Numbered from the stretch's first letter, positions 28,452 to 37,305 are shown. The stretch is DNA of 64,000 bases from Streptomyces hygroscopicus subsp. hygroscopicus (GCF_030269125.1 NZ_BSSM01000002.1:248001-312000), one strand, 5' to 3'. Numbers and translations are program-made. The notes: generated by a model not told the origin, from the letters alone.

Positions 28452-28544
28452 CCAGAGCCGAGAGCGAGCCGGTCCCCGCACGAGCAGCCGACCACGCCAC
28501 GATCGGGACGACGACCACACCACAGCCGAGACGGCCGCCGCGCC
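28452..28544 (+). repeat. 93-bp direct repeat, copy 1
   Basis: Identical to 28587-28679 at an offset of 135 bp. It begins CCAGAGCCGAGAGCGAGCC and ends GGCCGCCGCGCC. The 42-bp spacer and flanks are diverged. Confidence 0.9.
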
Positions 28545-28586
28545 CCGACCCACCGAGGCCCACACCCCCACCGGACCGACGACCAC

Positions 28587-28679
28587 CCAGAGCCGAGAGC
28601 GAGCCGGTCCCCGCACGAGCAGCCGACCACGCCACGATCGGGACGACGACCACACCACAGCCGAGACGGCCGCCGCGCC
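28587..28679 (+). repeat. 93-bp direct repeat, copy 2
   Basis: Exact copy of 28452-28544. The identity over 93 bp within otherwise diverged repeats points to a recent duplication. Confidence 0.9.
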
Positions 28680-28836
28680 GCAGTCGGGACGGAGCCGTGC
28701 CCGGGTCGCACCGGCGGCCATCGCAGTGGACGGAGCCGCCCCCAGTCGGCGGGCAGGCCGTCGTCGAGCGGGGCCGTCCGCGGGGGGCCGTGATCCCCGT
28801 CTCAGTCCCCGGTTCGCCCCGGGCCCCGTTCCCGCC

Positions 28837-30057
28837 TCACTCCCCCGCGTTCGCGTGCTCCGCCGCGGCCGGGATGTCGAACTCGCGCCAGAAGCCCGCC
28901 CGGATGGCGTAACGGTCGTGCTCGTCGATCTGGTCGTCCTTGTGCGCGAGCAGGCCGAAGCGGGCCGCGTAGCGCAGCAGCTCCCCGTCGATGCGGTGCG
29001 GGATGCGCGGGTACATCTGGGACAGCCGCTGGAGGTGGCTCTGGTCGCCGAGCCGGGACATCCAGCGGCGGGCGAAGACCTGCCCCACCTCGTACGGATC
29101 GCCGCCGACGGTGGTGATGTCCTCCTCGCGGTCGGCCCAGCGCTGCTCGGCCGTGGTGAGCTGGGCGAGCGTCGGCATGGCGGCGGCCTCGGCCGGTTCG
29201 GGCACCGCGCCGGGCCGGTCCACCCAGCCCTTGTCGGAGGACCAGCGCAGGGTCGCGGTGGCCGGGTGCTGGGCGGGCTGGGCGGCGCCCGGGGCACGCA
29301 GCGCGGCGAGGTCCTTGGGCGTGGGGACGCCCTTGGCCGCGGGCACCCGCTCCTGGCCGCCGTTCTCCCCGGCGGCGGCCGGCGGACGCGTCTCCTGGCC
29401 GGTGGGGCGCTCGGTGGCCGCGGCGAGCGCGGACTCGGGCAGCGGGGCGGAGAGGATCGCGGCGATCTCGGGTCGGGGCACGGGAGGCGGGGCGCAGACG
29501 CCGGTCAGCTCCTTCGCCCGGACGGCCTGCGTGATCCAGGCCCGGTCGAGCACGCGCCGCTCGTCGGCCTCGGCGACCAGGTCCTCGGACTGGTTGTAGT
29601 CGCCGTCGGCCGCCTGCACGGCCCACAGGTGCACGGCGACGCCGTGCTCCTTGGCCGCCATCATGCCCGGCAGCAGATCGCCGTCGCCGGTGACGAGGAC
29701 GACGTCGGAGCAGGCCCGGTTGCGGGCCAGCTCGGTCAGCTCGGCGTGCATGGCGGCGTCCACGCCCTTCTGCGCCCACCGTCCGTCACTGCGGGTGAGG
29801 GCACCGAGCCGCACGGTGACCCGGGGCATGACGCGCAGGCGGCGGTGCTCCGGCTGGGGAACGCGATCGGGGGCGCCGTCGAACCAGTAGATGCGCAGCA
29901 GGGGCCGCTCGGTGTCGGACTCCGCGCGTTCGCGCAGCGCCTGGACCAGTGCGGCGTGGTCGACGGTGATCCGGGACCGCGAGGGCTCACCCGCGAGGAG
30001 GCTGGCGGCAGCGCCCAGCAGGTACCCGGCGTCCACCAGGACGATGCAGCGGTCCAC
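28837..30057 (-). CDS. NYN (PIN-like nuclease) domain protein
   Basis: About 406 residues. The N-terminal NYN/LabA-type domain (about 1-170) has CIVLVDAGYLLGA, LRIYWFDGAPD, KGVDAAMHAEL and VVLVTGDGDLLPGM, giving the acidic residues expected of a metal-dependent RNase. A Pro/Ala-rich linker follows and a C-terminal helical domain (about 290-400) has RWADREEDITTVGG and YAARFGLLAHKDDQ. This fits a predicted RNA-processing nuclease. I chose GTG 30057 (DRCIVLVD); GTG 30066 adds three residues. Confidence 0.85.
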   Translation of the reverse strand: MDRCIVLVDAGYLLGAAASLLAGEPSRSRITVDHAALVQALRERAESDTERPLLRIYWFDGAPDRVPQPEHRRLRVMPRVTVRLGALTRSDGRWAQKGVDAAMHAELTELARNRACSDVVLVTGDGDLLPGMMAAKEHGVAVHLWAVQAADGDYNQSEDLVAEADERRVLDRAWITQAVRAKELTGVCAPPPVPRPEIAAILSAPLPESALAAATERPTGQETRPPAAAGENGGQERVPAAKGVPTPKDLAALRAPGAAQPAQHPATATLRWSSDKGWVDRPGAVPEPAEAAAMPTLAQLTTAEQRWADREEDITTVGGDPYEVGQVFARRWMSRLGDQSHLQRLSQMYPRIPHRIDGELLRYAARFGLLAHKDDQIDEHDRYAIRAGFWREFDIPAAAEHANAGE

Positions 30058-30180
30058 GCGACTCACCCTCTTCCCGGGAGGTATTGCTTCGGACTTCCTT
30101 CGAGTCTGCCCGACCACGCGGGGGTTAACGGCCCGAACTCGATCTTCGGCGTGGCGTTTGCGGCTCCCGTGCGCCAACCT

Positions 30181-30197
30181 ACCCTGTCACACAGGGT
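30181..30197. promoter_or_regulatory. Perfect 17-bp palindrome in a divergent promoter region
   Basis: ACCCTGT CAC ACAGGGT is a 7-3-7 inverted repeat. It lies 124 bp upstream of the NYN gene (minus) and 86 bp upstream of the 59-residue gene (plus). On the plus strand TTGCGG (about 30159) and TACCCT, 16 bp apart, form a plausible promoter whose -10 overlaps the palindrome, so it looks like an operator. Confidence 0.5.
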
Positions 30198-30282
30198 AAT
30201 TGTCCGACATGCGATCGATGTCAGCATATGTGAATCTGGTCGCGGTCCTGGCCCCTAGATCCCCCACAGGAGGCAGATCACC

Positions 30283-30462
30283 ATGGCCAAGAACAAGAAC
30301 CGTAAGCAGGGTGGCTCGCAGAACCGCGCCGCGCAGCAGTCCGGCCCGGCGCACGAGCACGCGCAGCGTTCCCCGGAGCACGAGTCCCCGGTGTCGCACA
30401 TCCAGGGCAGCGCCTCGGACACCGCGCACGGCAAGAAGCAGAAGAGCTTCGGCCACAACTAA
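30283..30462 (+). CDS. 59-residue basic, Gln/His/Lys-rich protein
   Basis: A short hydrophilic protein from ATG 30283 with ACAGGAGG 9 nt upstream, one of the best ribosome sites in the window. It reads AKNKNRKQGGSQNRAAQQS, then AHEHAQRSPEHESPVSHIQG, and ends KKQKSFGHN. It has no hydrophobic core and is probably disordered. Its strong translation signal, own palindromic promoter region and strong terminator argue that it is real and well expressed. No family recognised beyond a vague memory of similar short Streptomyces proteins. Confidence 0.85.
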   Translation: MAKNKNRKQGGSQNRAAQQSGPAHEHAQRSPEHESPVSHIQGSASDTAHGKKQKSFGHN

Positions 30463-30489
30463 AGGGCACTTGACGCCCGTTGCGTGAAA

Positions 30490-30523
30490 AGAGGGGCGCA
30501 CCCGCTTCCGGGTGCGTCCCTCT
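30490..30523. terminator. Strong intergenic hairpin between the 59-residue gene and dnaE
   Basis: A 15-bp stem with one G-T pair (30490-30504 with 30509-30523) closed by a CTTC tetraloop. Both flanking genes converge on it, so it can act on both strands. Confidence 0.8.
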
Positions 30524-30558
30524 CGCGCTGGTGACGGCGCCGGCACACGCCGGCCGGT

Positions 30559-33500
30559 TCAGCCCGCGAGGCAGGACGGGCCGAGCAGCACCTTCAGGTC
30601 GCCGAAGAGCGCCGGGTCGGGCTTGACCCGGTGCCGGTCCAGGCGCAGCACCGTGGTCTTGCGCGGCCCCTGGAGCTTGATCCGCACCTCGCTGTCGCCC
30701 TTGTGGTGGCTGAGGATCTCGCCGAGCCGGCTGACCATGGGGGGAGTGACCCGGGTCGCCGGGATCGTGAGGACCACCGGCGCGTTGGCGCCCGCGTTGG
30801 ACAGGTCCGGGACCATCAGCTCCATGGCGACGAGCCGGGGCACGTCCTCGCGCTTGTCGAGGCGGCCCTTGACGAACACCACGGCGTCCTCGACCAGTTG
30901 GGTCGACACCAGCTGGTAGGTGGCCGGGAAGAACATGCACTCGATGGAGCCCGCGAGATCCTCGACGGTGGCGATCGCCCAGGCGTTGCCCTGCTTGGTC
31001 ATCTTGCGCTGGAGACCCGAGATGATGCCGCCGATGGTGACCACCGCGCCGTCGGCGTGCTCACCGCCGGTGAGCTGGGAGATACCCGCGTCGGCCTTGT
31101 CGGACAACACGTGTTCGAGACCGAACAGCGGGTGGTCGGAGACGTACAGACCGAGCATCTCCCGCTCCTGGGCGAGCAGATAGGTCTTGTCCCACTCGTC
31201 GTCGGTGAACTGCACGTCGAGTCCGAAGCCGGGCTCGTCGGCGCTGTCGTCACCCATGCCGCCGAAGAGGTCGAACTGGCCCTCGGCCTCCTTGCGCTTG
31301 ACCGCGACCACGTTGTCGATCATCGGCTCGTACTGCGCCGTGAGGCCCTTGCGGGTGTGCCCCATGGTGTCGAACGCGCCCGCCTTGATCAGCGATTCGG
31401 TGGTCCGCTTGTTGCAGACGACCGCCTCGACCTTGTCCAGGTAGTCCGGGAAGGAGGCGTACTTCCCCTTGGACTTGCGGCACTTGATGATCGACTCGAC
31501 CACGTTGGTGCCGACGTTGCGGACGGCGGAGAGGCCGAAGAGGATCACGTCGTCGCCCTGGGCGGCGAAGTTGGACTCGGACTCGTTGACGTTCGGCGGG
31601 AGCACCCGGATGCCCATGCGGCGGCACTCGTTGAGATAGACCGCCGACTTGTCCTTGTCGTCCTTGACGGAGGTCAGCAGCCCCGCCATGTACTCGGCGG
31701 GGTGGTTGGCCTTGAGGTAGGCGGTCCAGTACGACACCAGGCCGTACGCGGCCGAGTGCGCCTTGTTGAACGCGTAGCCGGCGAACGGCACCAGCACGTC
31801 CCACAGCGCCTGGATGGCCTCGTCGCTGTAGCCGTTCTTGCGGGCGCCGGTCTGGAAGATGGTGAAGTTCTTCGCCAGCTCCTCGGGCTTCTTCTTGCCC
31901 ATCACACGGCGGAGGATGTCGGCCTCGCCGAGCGAGTAGCCGGCGATGATCTGGGCGGCCTTCTGCACCTGCTCCTGGTAGACGATCAGGCCGTAGGTGA
32001 CGTCCAGGACCTCCTTGAGCGGCTCCTCCAGCTCGGGGTGGATCGGCGTGATCTCCTGCTGCCCGTTCTTGCGCAGGGCGTAGTTCGTGTGGGAGTTCAT
32101 GCCCATCGGGCCCGGCCGGTACAGGGCCGACACGGCGGAGATGTCCTCGAAGTTGTCGGGCTTCATCAGCCGCAGCAGCGAGCGCATGGGGCCGCCGTCG
32201 AACTGGAAGACGCCGAGGGTGTCGCCGCGCTGGAGCAGGTCGAAGGTCTTGGGGTCGTCCAGCGGCAGGGACAGCAGGTCGATGTCGAGGCCCTTGTTGG
32301 CCTTCACCATCTTGACCGCGTCGTCCATGATCGTGAGGTTGCGCAGGCCCAGGAAGTCCATCTTCAGCAGGCCGAGCGACTCACAGCTCGGGTAGTCCCA
32401 CTGCGTGATGGTCACGCCGTCGGTGTGCCTGACCCAGACGGGGACGTGGTCGGTGATGGTCTCGCTGGACATGATCACGCCGGCGGCGTGCACACCCATC
32501 TGCCGGACCAGGCCCTCCACGCCGCGCGCGGTGTCGATGACCTTCTTCACGTCCGGTTCGTTCTCGTACATCGAGCGGACCTCGCCCGCCTCCGAGTAAC
32601 GGGGGTGGTTGGGGTCGGTGATGCCGGACAGCGGGATGCCCTTGCCGAGGACGTCGGCGGGCATGGCCTTGGTGATGCGGTCGCCCATCGCGTACGGGTA
32701 GCCCAGCACGCGCGCCGAGTCCTTGATCGCGTTCTTGGCCTTGATGGTGCCGTAGGTGCCGATCTGGGCGACCTTGTCGGCGCCGTACTTCTCGGTGACG
32801 TACCGGATCACCTCGGCGCGCCTGCGCTCGTCGAAGTCGATGTCGACGTCGGGCATCGAGATGCGCTCGGGGTTGAGGAACCGCTCGAAGATCAGTCCGT
32901 GCGGGATCGGGTCGAGGTCGGTGATGCCCATGGCGTAGGCGACGATCGAACCGGCCGCGGAGCCTCGGCCGGGGCCGACCGCGATGCCGTTGTTCTTCGC
33001 CCACATGATGAAGTCGGCGACCACGAGGAAGTAGCCGGGGAAGCCCATCGAGATGATGACGTCCATCTCGTAGTCCGCCTGCTTCTGGCGGTCCTCGGGG
33101 ATGCCGCCCGGGAAGCGGCGCTCCATGCCGCGGCGGACCTCCTCCTTGAACCAGGTGACCTCGGTGTACCCCTCGGGGATGTCGAACTTCGGCATCAGGT
33201 CGCGCTTCTGGAACATGCCCGTGGTGTCCACCATCTCGGCCACGAGGAGCGTGTTGGCGCAGCCCTCCTGCCAGGCGTCCGAGGAGTCGATGGCGTACAT
33301 CTCGTCCGTGGACTTCAGGTAGTAGCCGGTGCCGTCGAACTTGAAGCGGTCGGGGTCGGAGAGGTTCTTGCCGGTCTGGATGCACAGCAGCGCGTCGTGG
33401 GCGCCCGCCTCGTGGGCGTACGTGTAGTGCGAGTCGTTGGTGACCAGCGGGGGGATGCCGAGCTTCCTGCCGATCTCCAGGAGACCGTCGCGGACCCGGT

Positions 33501-34098
33501 GCTCGATGTCGATGCCGTGGTCCATCAGCTCCAGGAAGTACTTGTCCTTGCCGAAGATGTCCTGGTACTCGGCGGCGGCCTTGAGCGCCTCGTCGAACTG
33601 GCCGAGGCGCAGCCGGGTCTGCACCTCGCCGGAGGGGCAGCCGGTGGAGGCGACGATGCCCTCGGACCACTGGGCGATGGTCTCCTTGTCCATTCGCGGC
33701 CACTTCTGCAGCCAGCCCTCGGCGTACGCGTCCGAGGACAGCCGGAAGAGGTTGTGCAGCCCGGTCCGGTTCACCGCCCACATCGTCTTGTGGGTGTAAC
33801 CGCCGGAGCCGGAGACGTCGTCGCGCTTCTGGTGCGGCTGGCCCCACTGGATCTTGCGCTTGTTGCGCCGGGACTCGGGGGCGACATAGGCCTCGATCCC
33901 GATGATCGGGGTGATCCCGGCCTTCTGCGCGGAGTGGAAGAAGTCGTACGCTCCGTGGAGGTTGCCGTGGTCGGACATGGCGATGTGCGTCATGCCCATT
34001 TCATTGCAGGCGTTGAACATGTCCTTCAGCCGCGCGGCACCGTCCAGCAGCGAGTACTGGGTGTGGACGTGCAGGTGCGTGAACGGCGGCTTTGACAC
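30559..34098 (-). CDS. dnaE: DNA polymerase III alpha subunit DnaE
   Basis: The 1179-residue replicative polymerase of the chromosome. The N-terminal PHP domain starts FTHLHVHTQYSLLDG; the palm holds PDVDIDF near residues 414-420, the catalytic acidic residues, preceded by GPGRGSAAGS. The helix-hairpin-helix and the OB domain (VTIGGIISGLQRKMTKQG) are at the C-terminal side. GTG 34098 has GGAGG 7 nt upstream, which is why the open frame to 34227 is not used. It is the essential DnaE1 type by length and PHP signature. Confidence 0.97.
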   Translation of the reverse strand: MSKPPFTHLHVHTQYSLLDGAARLKDMFNACNEMGMTHIAMSDHGNLHGAYDFFHSAQKAGITPIIGIEAYVAPESRRNKRKIQWGQPHQKRDDVSGSGGYTHKTMWAVNRTGLHNLFRLSSDAYAEGWLQKWPRMDKETIAQWSEGIVASTGCPSGEVQTRLRLGQFDEALKAAAEYQDIFGKDKYFLELMDHGIDIEHRVRDGLLEIGRKLGIPPLVTNDSHYTYAHEAGAHDALLCIQTGKNLSDPDRFKFDGTGYYLKSTDEMYAIDSSDAWQEGCANTLLVAEMVDTTGMFQKRDLMPKFDIPEGYTEVTWFKEEVRRGMERRFPGGIPEDRQKQADYEMDVIISMGFPGYFLVVADFIMWAKNNGIAVGPGRGSAAGSIVAYAMGITDLDPIPHGLIFERFLNPERISMPDVDIDFDERRRAEVIRYVTEKYGADKVAQIGTYGTIKAKNAIKDSARVLGYPYAMGDRITKAMPADVLGKGIPLSGITDPNHPRYSEAGEVRSMYENEPDVKKVIDTARGVEGLVRQMGVHAAGVIMSSETITDHVPVWVRHTDGVTITQWDYPSCESLGLLKMDFLGLRNLTIMDDAVKMVKANKGLDIDLLSLPLDDPKTFDLLQRGDTLGVFQFDGGPMRSLLRLMKPDNFEDISAVSALYRPGPMGMNSHTNYALRKNGQQEITPIHPELEEPLKEVLDVTYGLIVYQEQVQKAAQIIAGYSLGEADILRRVMGKKKPEELAKNFTIFQTGARKNGYSDEAIQALWDVLVPFAGYAFNKAHSAAYGLVSYWTAYLKANHPAEYMAGLLTSVKDDKDKSAVYLNECRRMGIRVLPPNVNESESNFAAQGDDVILFGLSAVRNVGTNVVESIIKCRKSKGKYASFPDYLDKVEAVVCNKRTTESLIKAGAFDTMGHTRKGLTAQYEPMIDNVVAVKRKEAEGQFDLFGGMGDDSADEPGFGLDVQFTDDEWDKTYLLAQEREMLGLYVSDHPLFGLEHVLSDKADAGISQLTGGEHADGAVVTIGGIISGLQRKMTKQGNAWAIATVEDLAGSIECMFFPATYQLVSTQLVEDAVVFVKGRLDKREDVPRLVAMELMVPDLSNAGANAPVVLTIPATRVTPPMVSRLGEILSHHKGDSEVRIKLQGPRKTTVLRLDRHRVKPDPALFGDLKVLLGPSCLAG

Positions 34099-34322
34099 GG
34101 TATGGCCTCCAACGGAAAACGTCAGGCGACGGGCGGACGGACACTCTGGGGGACAGCGTCGAATCCTATGCCCTGCCACTGACAGCCGGAGCGGATCTCC
34201 GCGTACGGTCGGGCGGGAACCGGGCACTCCCGCGCGGCGTCGCCCGTTGGAGACGGCGAAAGCGCTGTCGTGCCCGTGAACGCACAGTGACGCACCACTC
34301 CCGCACCAGGAGGCATCCCGCG

Positions 34323-35648
34323 ATGTCGGTCCCCAAGCTCAGCGACGAGCAGCGCGGCGAGGAGATCCTCGCCGTATTCGACACCGCCTTCGGCAGGCTC
34401 CTGGCCGCCGACCCGGCCGCGTTCCGGGTGAAGTTCCGGAAGATGGCGGCCTCGGCCTTCGCCTTCTACCGGGGCACGGCGTGCCTCTTCTACCACGACA
34501 TCGACGCCGAGAAGCGGGGCGGCCCCTACCTGGACGACCGCACCTCGCGCGTATGGATCCACGGCGATCTGCACGCGGAGAACTTCGGCACCTACATGGA
34601 CTCGTACGGCCGCCTGGTGTTCAACGTCAACGACTTCGACGAGGCGTACGTCGGCCCCTTCACCTGGGACCTGAAGCGCTTCGCGGCCTCGATCGCGCTG
34701 CTCGGGTACGCCAAGGCACTCAGCGACGAGCAGATCACCGAGCTGGTGACGGTCTACGCGGCCGCCTACCGCGAGCGGATCCACGCCCTGGCCACCGGCG
34801 CCAAGAGGGACGAGGTGCCCCCGTTCACCCTGGACACCGCGGAGGGACCGCTGCTGGGCGCGCTGCGCGCGGCCCGCTCGCTCACCCGCTTCGAGCTGCT
34901 GGAGTCGATGACGGAGATCCGCGACTTCGAACGCCGGTTCGCACCGGGCGGCGGCGCCGTCGAGCTGGACGCGGCCGACCGCTACAAGGTCCTCGCGGCC
35001 TTCGACGGCTATCTGGAGACGCTGCCGGACTCCTCGCTGGCCCGCCCGGACTCCTACCGGGTCAAGGATGTCGTGGGCCGCCGGGGCGTCGGTATCGGCT
35101 CGGCCGGGCTGCCGTCGTACAACATCCTCCTGGAGGGCCACAGCGACGCCCTGGAGAACGACGTCGTGATCTACATCAAGCAGGCCCAGACCCCGGCCGT
35201 CTCCCGGCACATCACCGATCCGGCCATCGCCGGGTACTTCCGGCACGAGGGCCACCGCTCGGTGATCTCCCAGCGCGCCCTCCAGGCGCACGCCGACCCG
35301 TGGCTGGGCTGGACCGAGCTGGACGGCGCGGGCCAGCTGGTCGCCGAGGTCTCGCCGTACGCGGTCGACCTGGACTGGGGCGACATCGACGACCCGGAGG
35401 AGATCGCGCTGGTCGTGGCCGACCTGGGCCGGGCCACGGCGACGATGCACGCGGCGGCGGACGACACCTCCGGCGAGTCCCTGGTGCCCTTCTCCACCGA
35501 GCGGGCCATCGACGCGGCGATCGCGGCCGACGAGGAGGGCTTCGCGCCCCTGCTGGTGGACTTCGCGCACGCCTACGGCGCCCGCGCGCGCGCCGACCAC
35601 CACATCTTCGTGGACCTGTTCCGCAACGGCCGGATCCCGGGGCTGTAG
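34323..35648 (+). CDS. DUF2252 family, kinase-like fold protein
   Basis: A 441-residue cytosolic protein. VWIHGDLHAENFG followed by FNVNDFDEAYVGPFTWDLKR mimics the catalytic and metal-binding loops (HGDxHxxN and D) of aminoglycoside phosphotransferase-like kinases, and is the core of DUF2252. The second part contains VVGRRGVGIGSAGLPSYNILLEG and DVVIYIKQAQ with a possible nucleotide-binding Lys. Substrate unknown. ATG at 34323 has AGGAGG. Divergent from dnaE; a sequence GGAAC, 17 bp, CGTC upstream (about 34217-34242) resembles an ECF sigma promoter. Confidence 0.85.
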   Translation: MSVPKLSDEQRGEEILAVFDTAFGRLLAADPAAFRVKFRKMAASAFAFYRGTACLFYHDIDAEKRGGPYLDDRTSRVWIHGDLHAENFGTYMDSYGRLVFNVNDFDEAYVGPFTWDLKRFAASIALLGYAKALSDEQITELVTVYAAAYRERIHALATGAKRDEVPPFTLDTAEGPLLGALRAARSLTRFELLESMTEIRDFERRFAPGGGAVELDAADRYKVLAAFDGYLETLPDSSLARPDSYRVKDVVGRRGVGIGSAGLPSYNILLEGHSDALENDVVIYIKQAQTPAVSRHITDPAIAGYFRHEGHRSVISQRALQAHADPWLGWTELDGAGQLVAEVSPYAVDLDWGDIDDPEEIALVVADLGRATATMHAAADDTSGESLVPFSTERAIDAAIAADEEGFAPLLVDFAHAYGARARADHHIFVDLFRNGRIPGL

Positions 35649-35737
35649 GACGCCGGACCGGGGCGGTGGCGTGCGGCTGCTCACAGGCCCCCTTTAGGGG
35701 TCCCTTACTCCGGTTCGTGACAGACTCTGCTTTCGCT

Positions 35738-36421
35738 ATGGACATATCCGGGACCCAGCTCAGAACCGTACGCGCGGTGCTGTTCACGGCCTTCGTCGTG
35801 ACCCTCGGCACCGCGTCGCACGTGCTGCTGTCCCGGACGCCGCTACCGGCGGCGACCGTGGCCGCGGTCGCCGCCGGCGTCTTCGCCGGCGCGTACGCGC
35901 TGGCGGGCCGCGAGCGCGGCTTCGGGCGCATCGCCGCCCTGCTGATCCCGCTGGAACTGGCCGCCGACACGGTGTTCACCACCGGCCAGCGGACCTGTTA
36001 CGGCCGGGCGGGCGGTCCGGTGGCCGGCCCCCTGCACGCCTTCGGCTTCGACCTGCTGTGCCACGGCGGCGCCGTGGGCGCCCCGCTGGCCCAGGTGAGC
36101 CGCGGCCAGACGGCCGGACTGCTGGAGGACCCCGGCCCGGCGACCGCCTGGCTCCTGCTCGCCGCGCACATCGGCGTGGGCCTGCTGGCCGCCGCCTGGC
36201 TGCGCCGGGGCGAGCGGGCGCTGGTACAGCTGCTGCGCGCGGTGGCAGCGGCCTCCTTCCGGCCGCTTCTGCTCGCCGTGGCCGCGGTCACCGTGCGACT
36301 CCTGCCGGACCGCCGGCCGCCCCGCCCGGCCCCGCGCCGGGCCGCGGCCCGCGACCGCCTTCTCGCCCACTCCCCGGGCCGGCGTGGACCACCGTGCTCC
36401 GCCCCGCTCGCCGCTCGCTGA
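35738..36421 (+). CDS. Membrane protein of unknown function
   Basis: About 227 residues with four to five hydrophobic segments (AVLFTAFVVTLGTASHVLL, AATVAAVAAGVFAGAYALAG, ATAWLLLAAHIGVGLLAAAWL, FRPLLLAVAAVTVRLL) and a basic Pro-rich tail. The loop FTTGQRTCYGRAGG with its Cys, and FDLLCHGG, are extracytoplasmic candidates. No family is recognised with confidence. There is no ribosome site before the ATG, so it may be leaderless. It precedes the DsbA-like gene by 74 bp. Confidence 0.65.
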   Translation: MDISGTQLRTVRAVLFTAFVVTLGTASHVLLSRTPLPAATVAAVAAGVFAGAYALAGRERGFGRIAALLIPLELAADTVFTTGQRTCYGRAGGPVAGPLHAFGFDLLCHGGAVGAPLAQVSRGQTAGLLEDPGPATAWLLLAAHIGVGLLAAAWLRRGERALVQLLRAVAAASFRPLLLAVAAVTVRLLPDRRPPRPAPRRAAARDRLLAHSPGRRGPPCSAPLAAR

Positions 36422-36495
36422 GCGGCAGCGAAGAGCACCGTCCACCCATCCTCGCGCGCACGACAGCTGCGCGTTTCCCCAGGGAGAACACCGAC

Positions 36496-37305
36496 ATGAG
36501 CAAGCGGAACAGCCAGGCGGCGAAGACGGCGGCCCGCGAGCGGCTGCGCCAGGAACGCGAACGCCAGGCCAAGCGCGACAAGGCGAGGAGGCAGGCGATC
36601 GTGGCCGGTTCGGTTTTGGTCGTCCTGGCCGCCGCGGGCGGCATCGGCTATGCCGTCGTGCAGGCCAGCAAGCCCGGCTACTGGGAGCGGATGAAGACCG
36701 CGAAGGTCGTCGCCCCGGCCCACACGGAGGGCACCAAGGGCACCACGGTCGTCATCGGCAAGGCGAGCGCCAAGAAGACCCTCAAGATGTACGAGGACCC
36801 GCGCTGCCCGGTGTGCGCCCAGTTCGAGCAGACCGTCGGCTCGACGCTGCACAAGGACATCGACGACGGCAAGTTCAAGTACCAGTACGTCGGCGCCACG
36901 TTCCTGGACGCCCACGACAACGGCGAGGGCTCCAAGAACGCGCTGAGCGCGCTCGGCGCCGCGCTGAACGTCAGCCCCGAGGCGTTCCTGGACTACAAGT
37001 CGGCGCTGTACTCCGCGAAGTGGCACCCGGACGAGAACGACGACAAGTTCAAGGACGACAGCTACCTCATCAAGGTCGCCGACACCGTCCCGGCGCTGAA
37101 GAACAACACCGGCTTCCAGAACGCGGTCAAGAAGGGCACCTACGACGCCTGGGCGATGGCCATGTCGAAGACGTTCGACGACAACAAGGACGGTGTGACC
37201 GGCACCCCGGGCTTCGTCATGGACGGCAAGCAGCTCAACGGCGGCAACATGATCTCGACGGTGGCCGAGTTCGACAAGGTGATCGACTCGGCCCTCAAGG
37301 GCTGA
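36496..37305 (+). CDS. Membrane-anchored DsbA-like thioredoxin-fold protein (second copy)
   Basis: 269 residues. A basic N-terminus (SKRNSQAAKTAARERLRQERERQ) leads into one membrane segment (about 36-57), then a DsbA-like domain with DPRCPVCAQFEQ, giving CPVC at 104-107, and GVTGTPGFVMDGK with the cis-Pro. Helical insert residues 135-230 are typical. Same layout as the protein at 2022-2798, but only distantly similar and with a different CxxC dipeptide. ATG with AGGGAGA upstream. Confidence 0.87.
   Translation: MSKRNSQAAKTAARERLRQERERQAKRDKARRQAIVAGSVLVVLAAAGGIGYAVVQASKPGYWERMKTAKVVAPAHTEGTKGTTVVIGKASAKKTLKMYEDPRCPVCAQFEQTVGSTLHKDIDDGKFKYQYVGATFLDAHDNGEGSKNALSALGAALNVSPEAFLDYKSALYSAKWHPDENDDKFKDDSYLIKVADTVPALKNNTGFQNAVKKGTYDAWAMAMSKTFDDNKDGVTGTPGFVMDGKQLNGGNMISTVAEFDKVIDSALKG

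Larger units (their letters stand above)
27605..28836. repeat. 1.2-kb repeat-rich non-coding gap
   Basis: No gene can be supported here. The DNA is a mosaic of short diverged repeats on a GC-rich Arg/Pro/Gly-coding background: motifs such as GGCGGCACGCCGCGGCCAG (27816 and 27956 areas), GCCACGCCACGATCGGGACG and CTCTCCGGGCGG recur, the last twice in a row near 28012-28041. An exact duplication lies at 28452-28679. Frames on both strands stay open for 130-200 codons but keep no ribosome site, change repeat phase and show no domain. Confidence 0.65.

Noticed and set aside
28106..28711. A 201-codon minus-strand frame in the repeat mosaic
   Set aside because: It repeats the same 45-residue segment twice because of the 93-bp duplication, has no ribosome site and no domain, so I treat it as non-coding.
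30631..34095. An 1154-codon open frame on the plus strand antisense to dnaE
   Set aside because: Pure shadow of dnaE codon bias: rich in Val, Leu, His, Asp, Gly, with no motif. dnaE itself is unambiguous.
35686..35703. Hairpin GGCCCCC/GGGGTCC after the DUF2252 gene
   Set aside because: The loop would be only two bases and one pair is mismatched, so it is too weak to call as a terminator.
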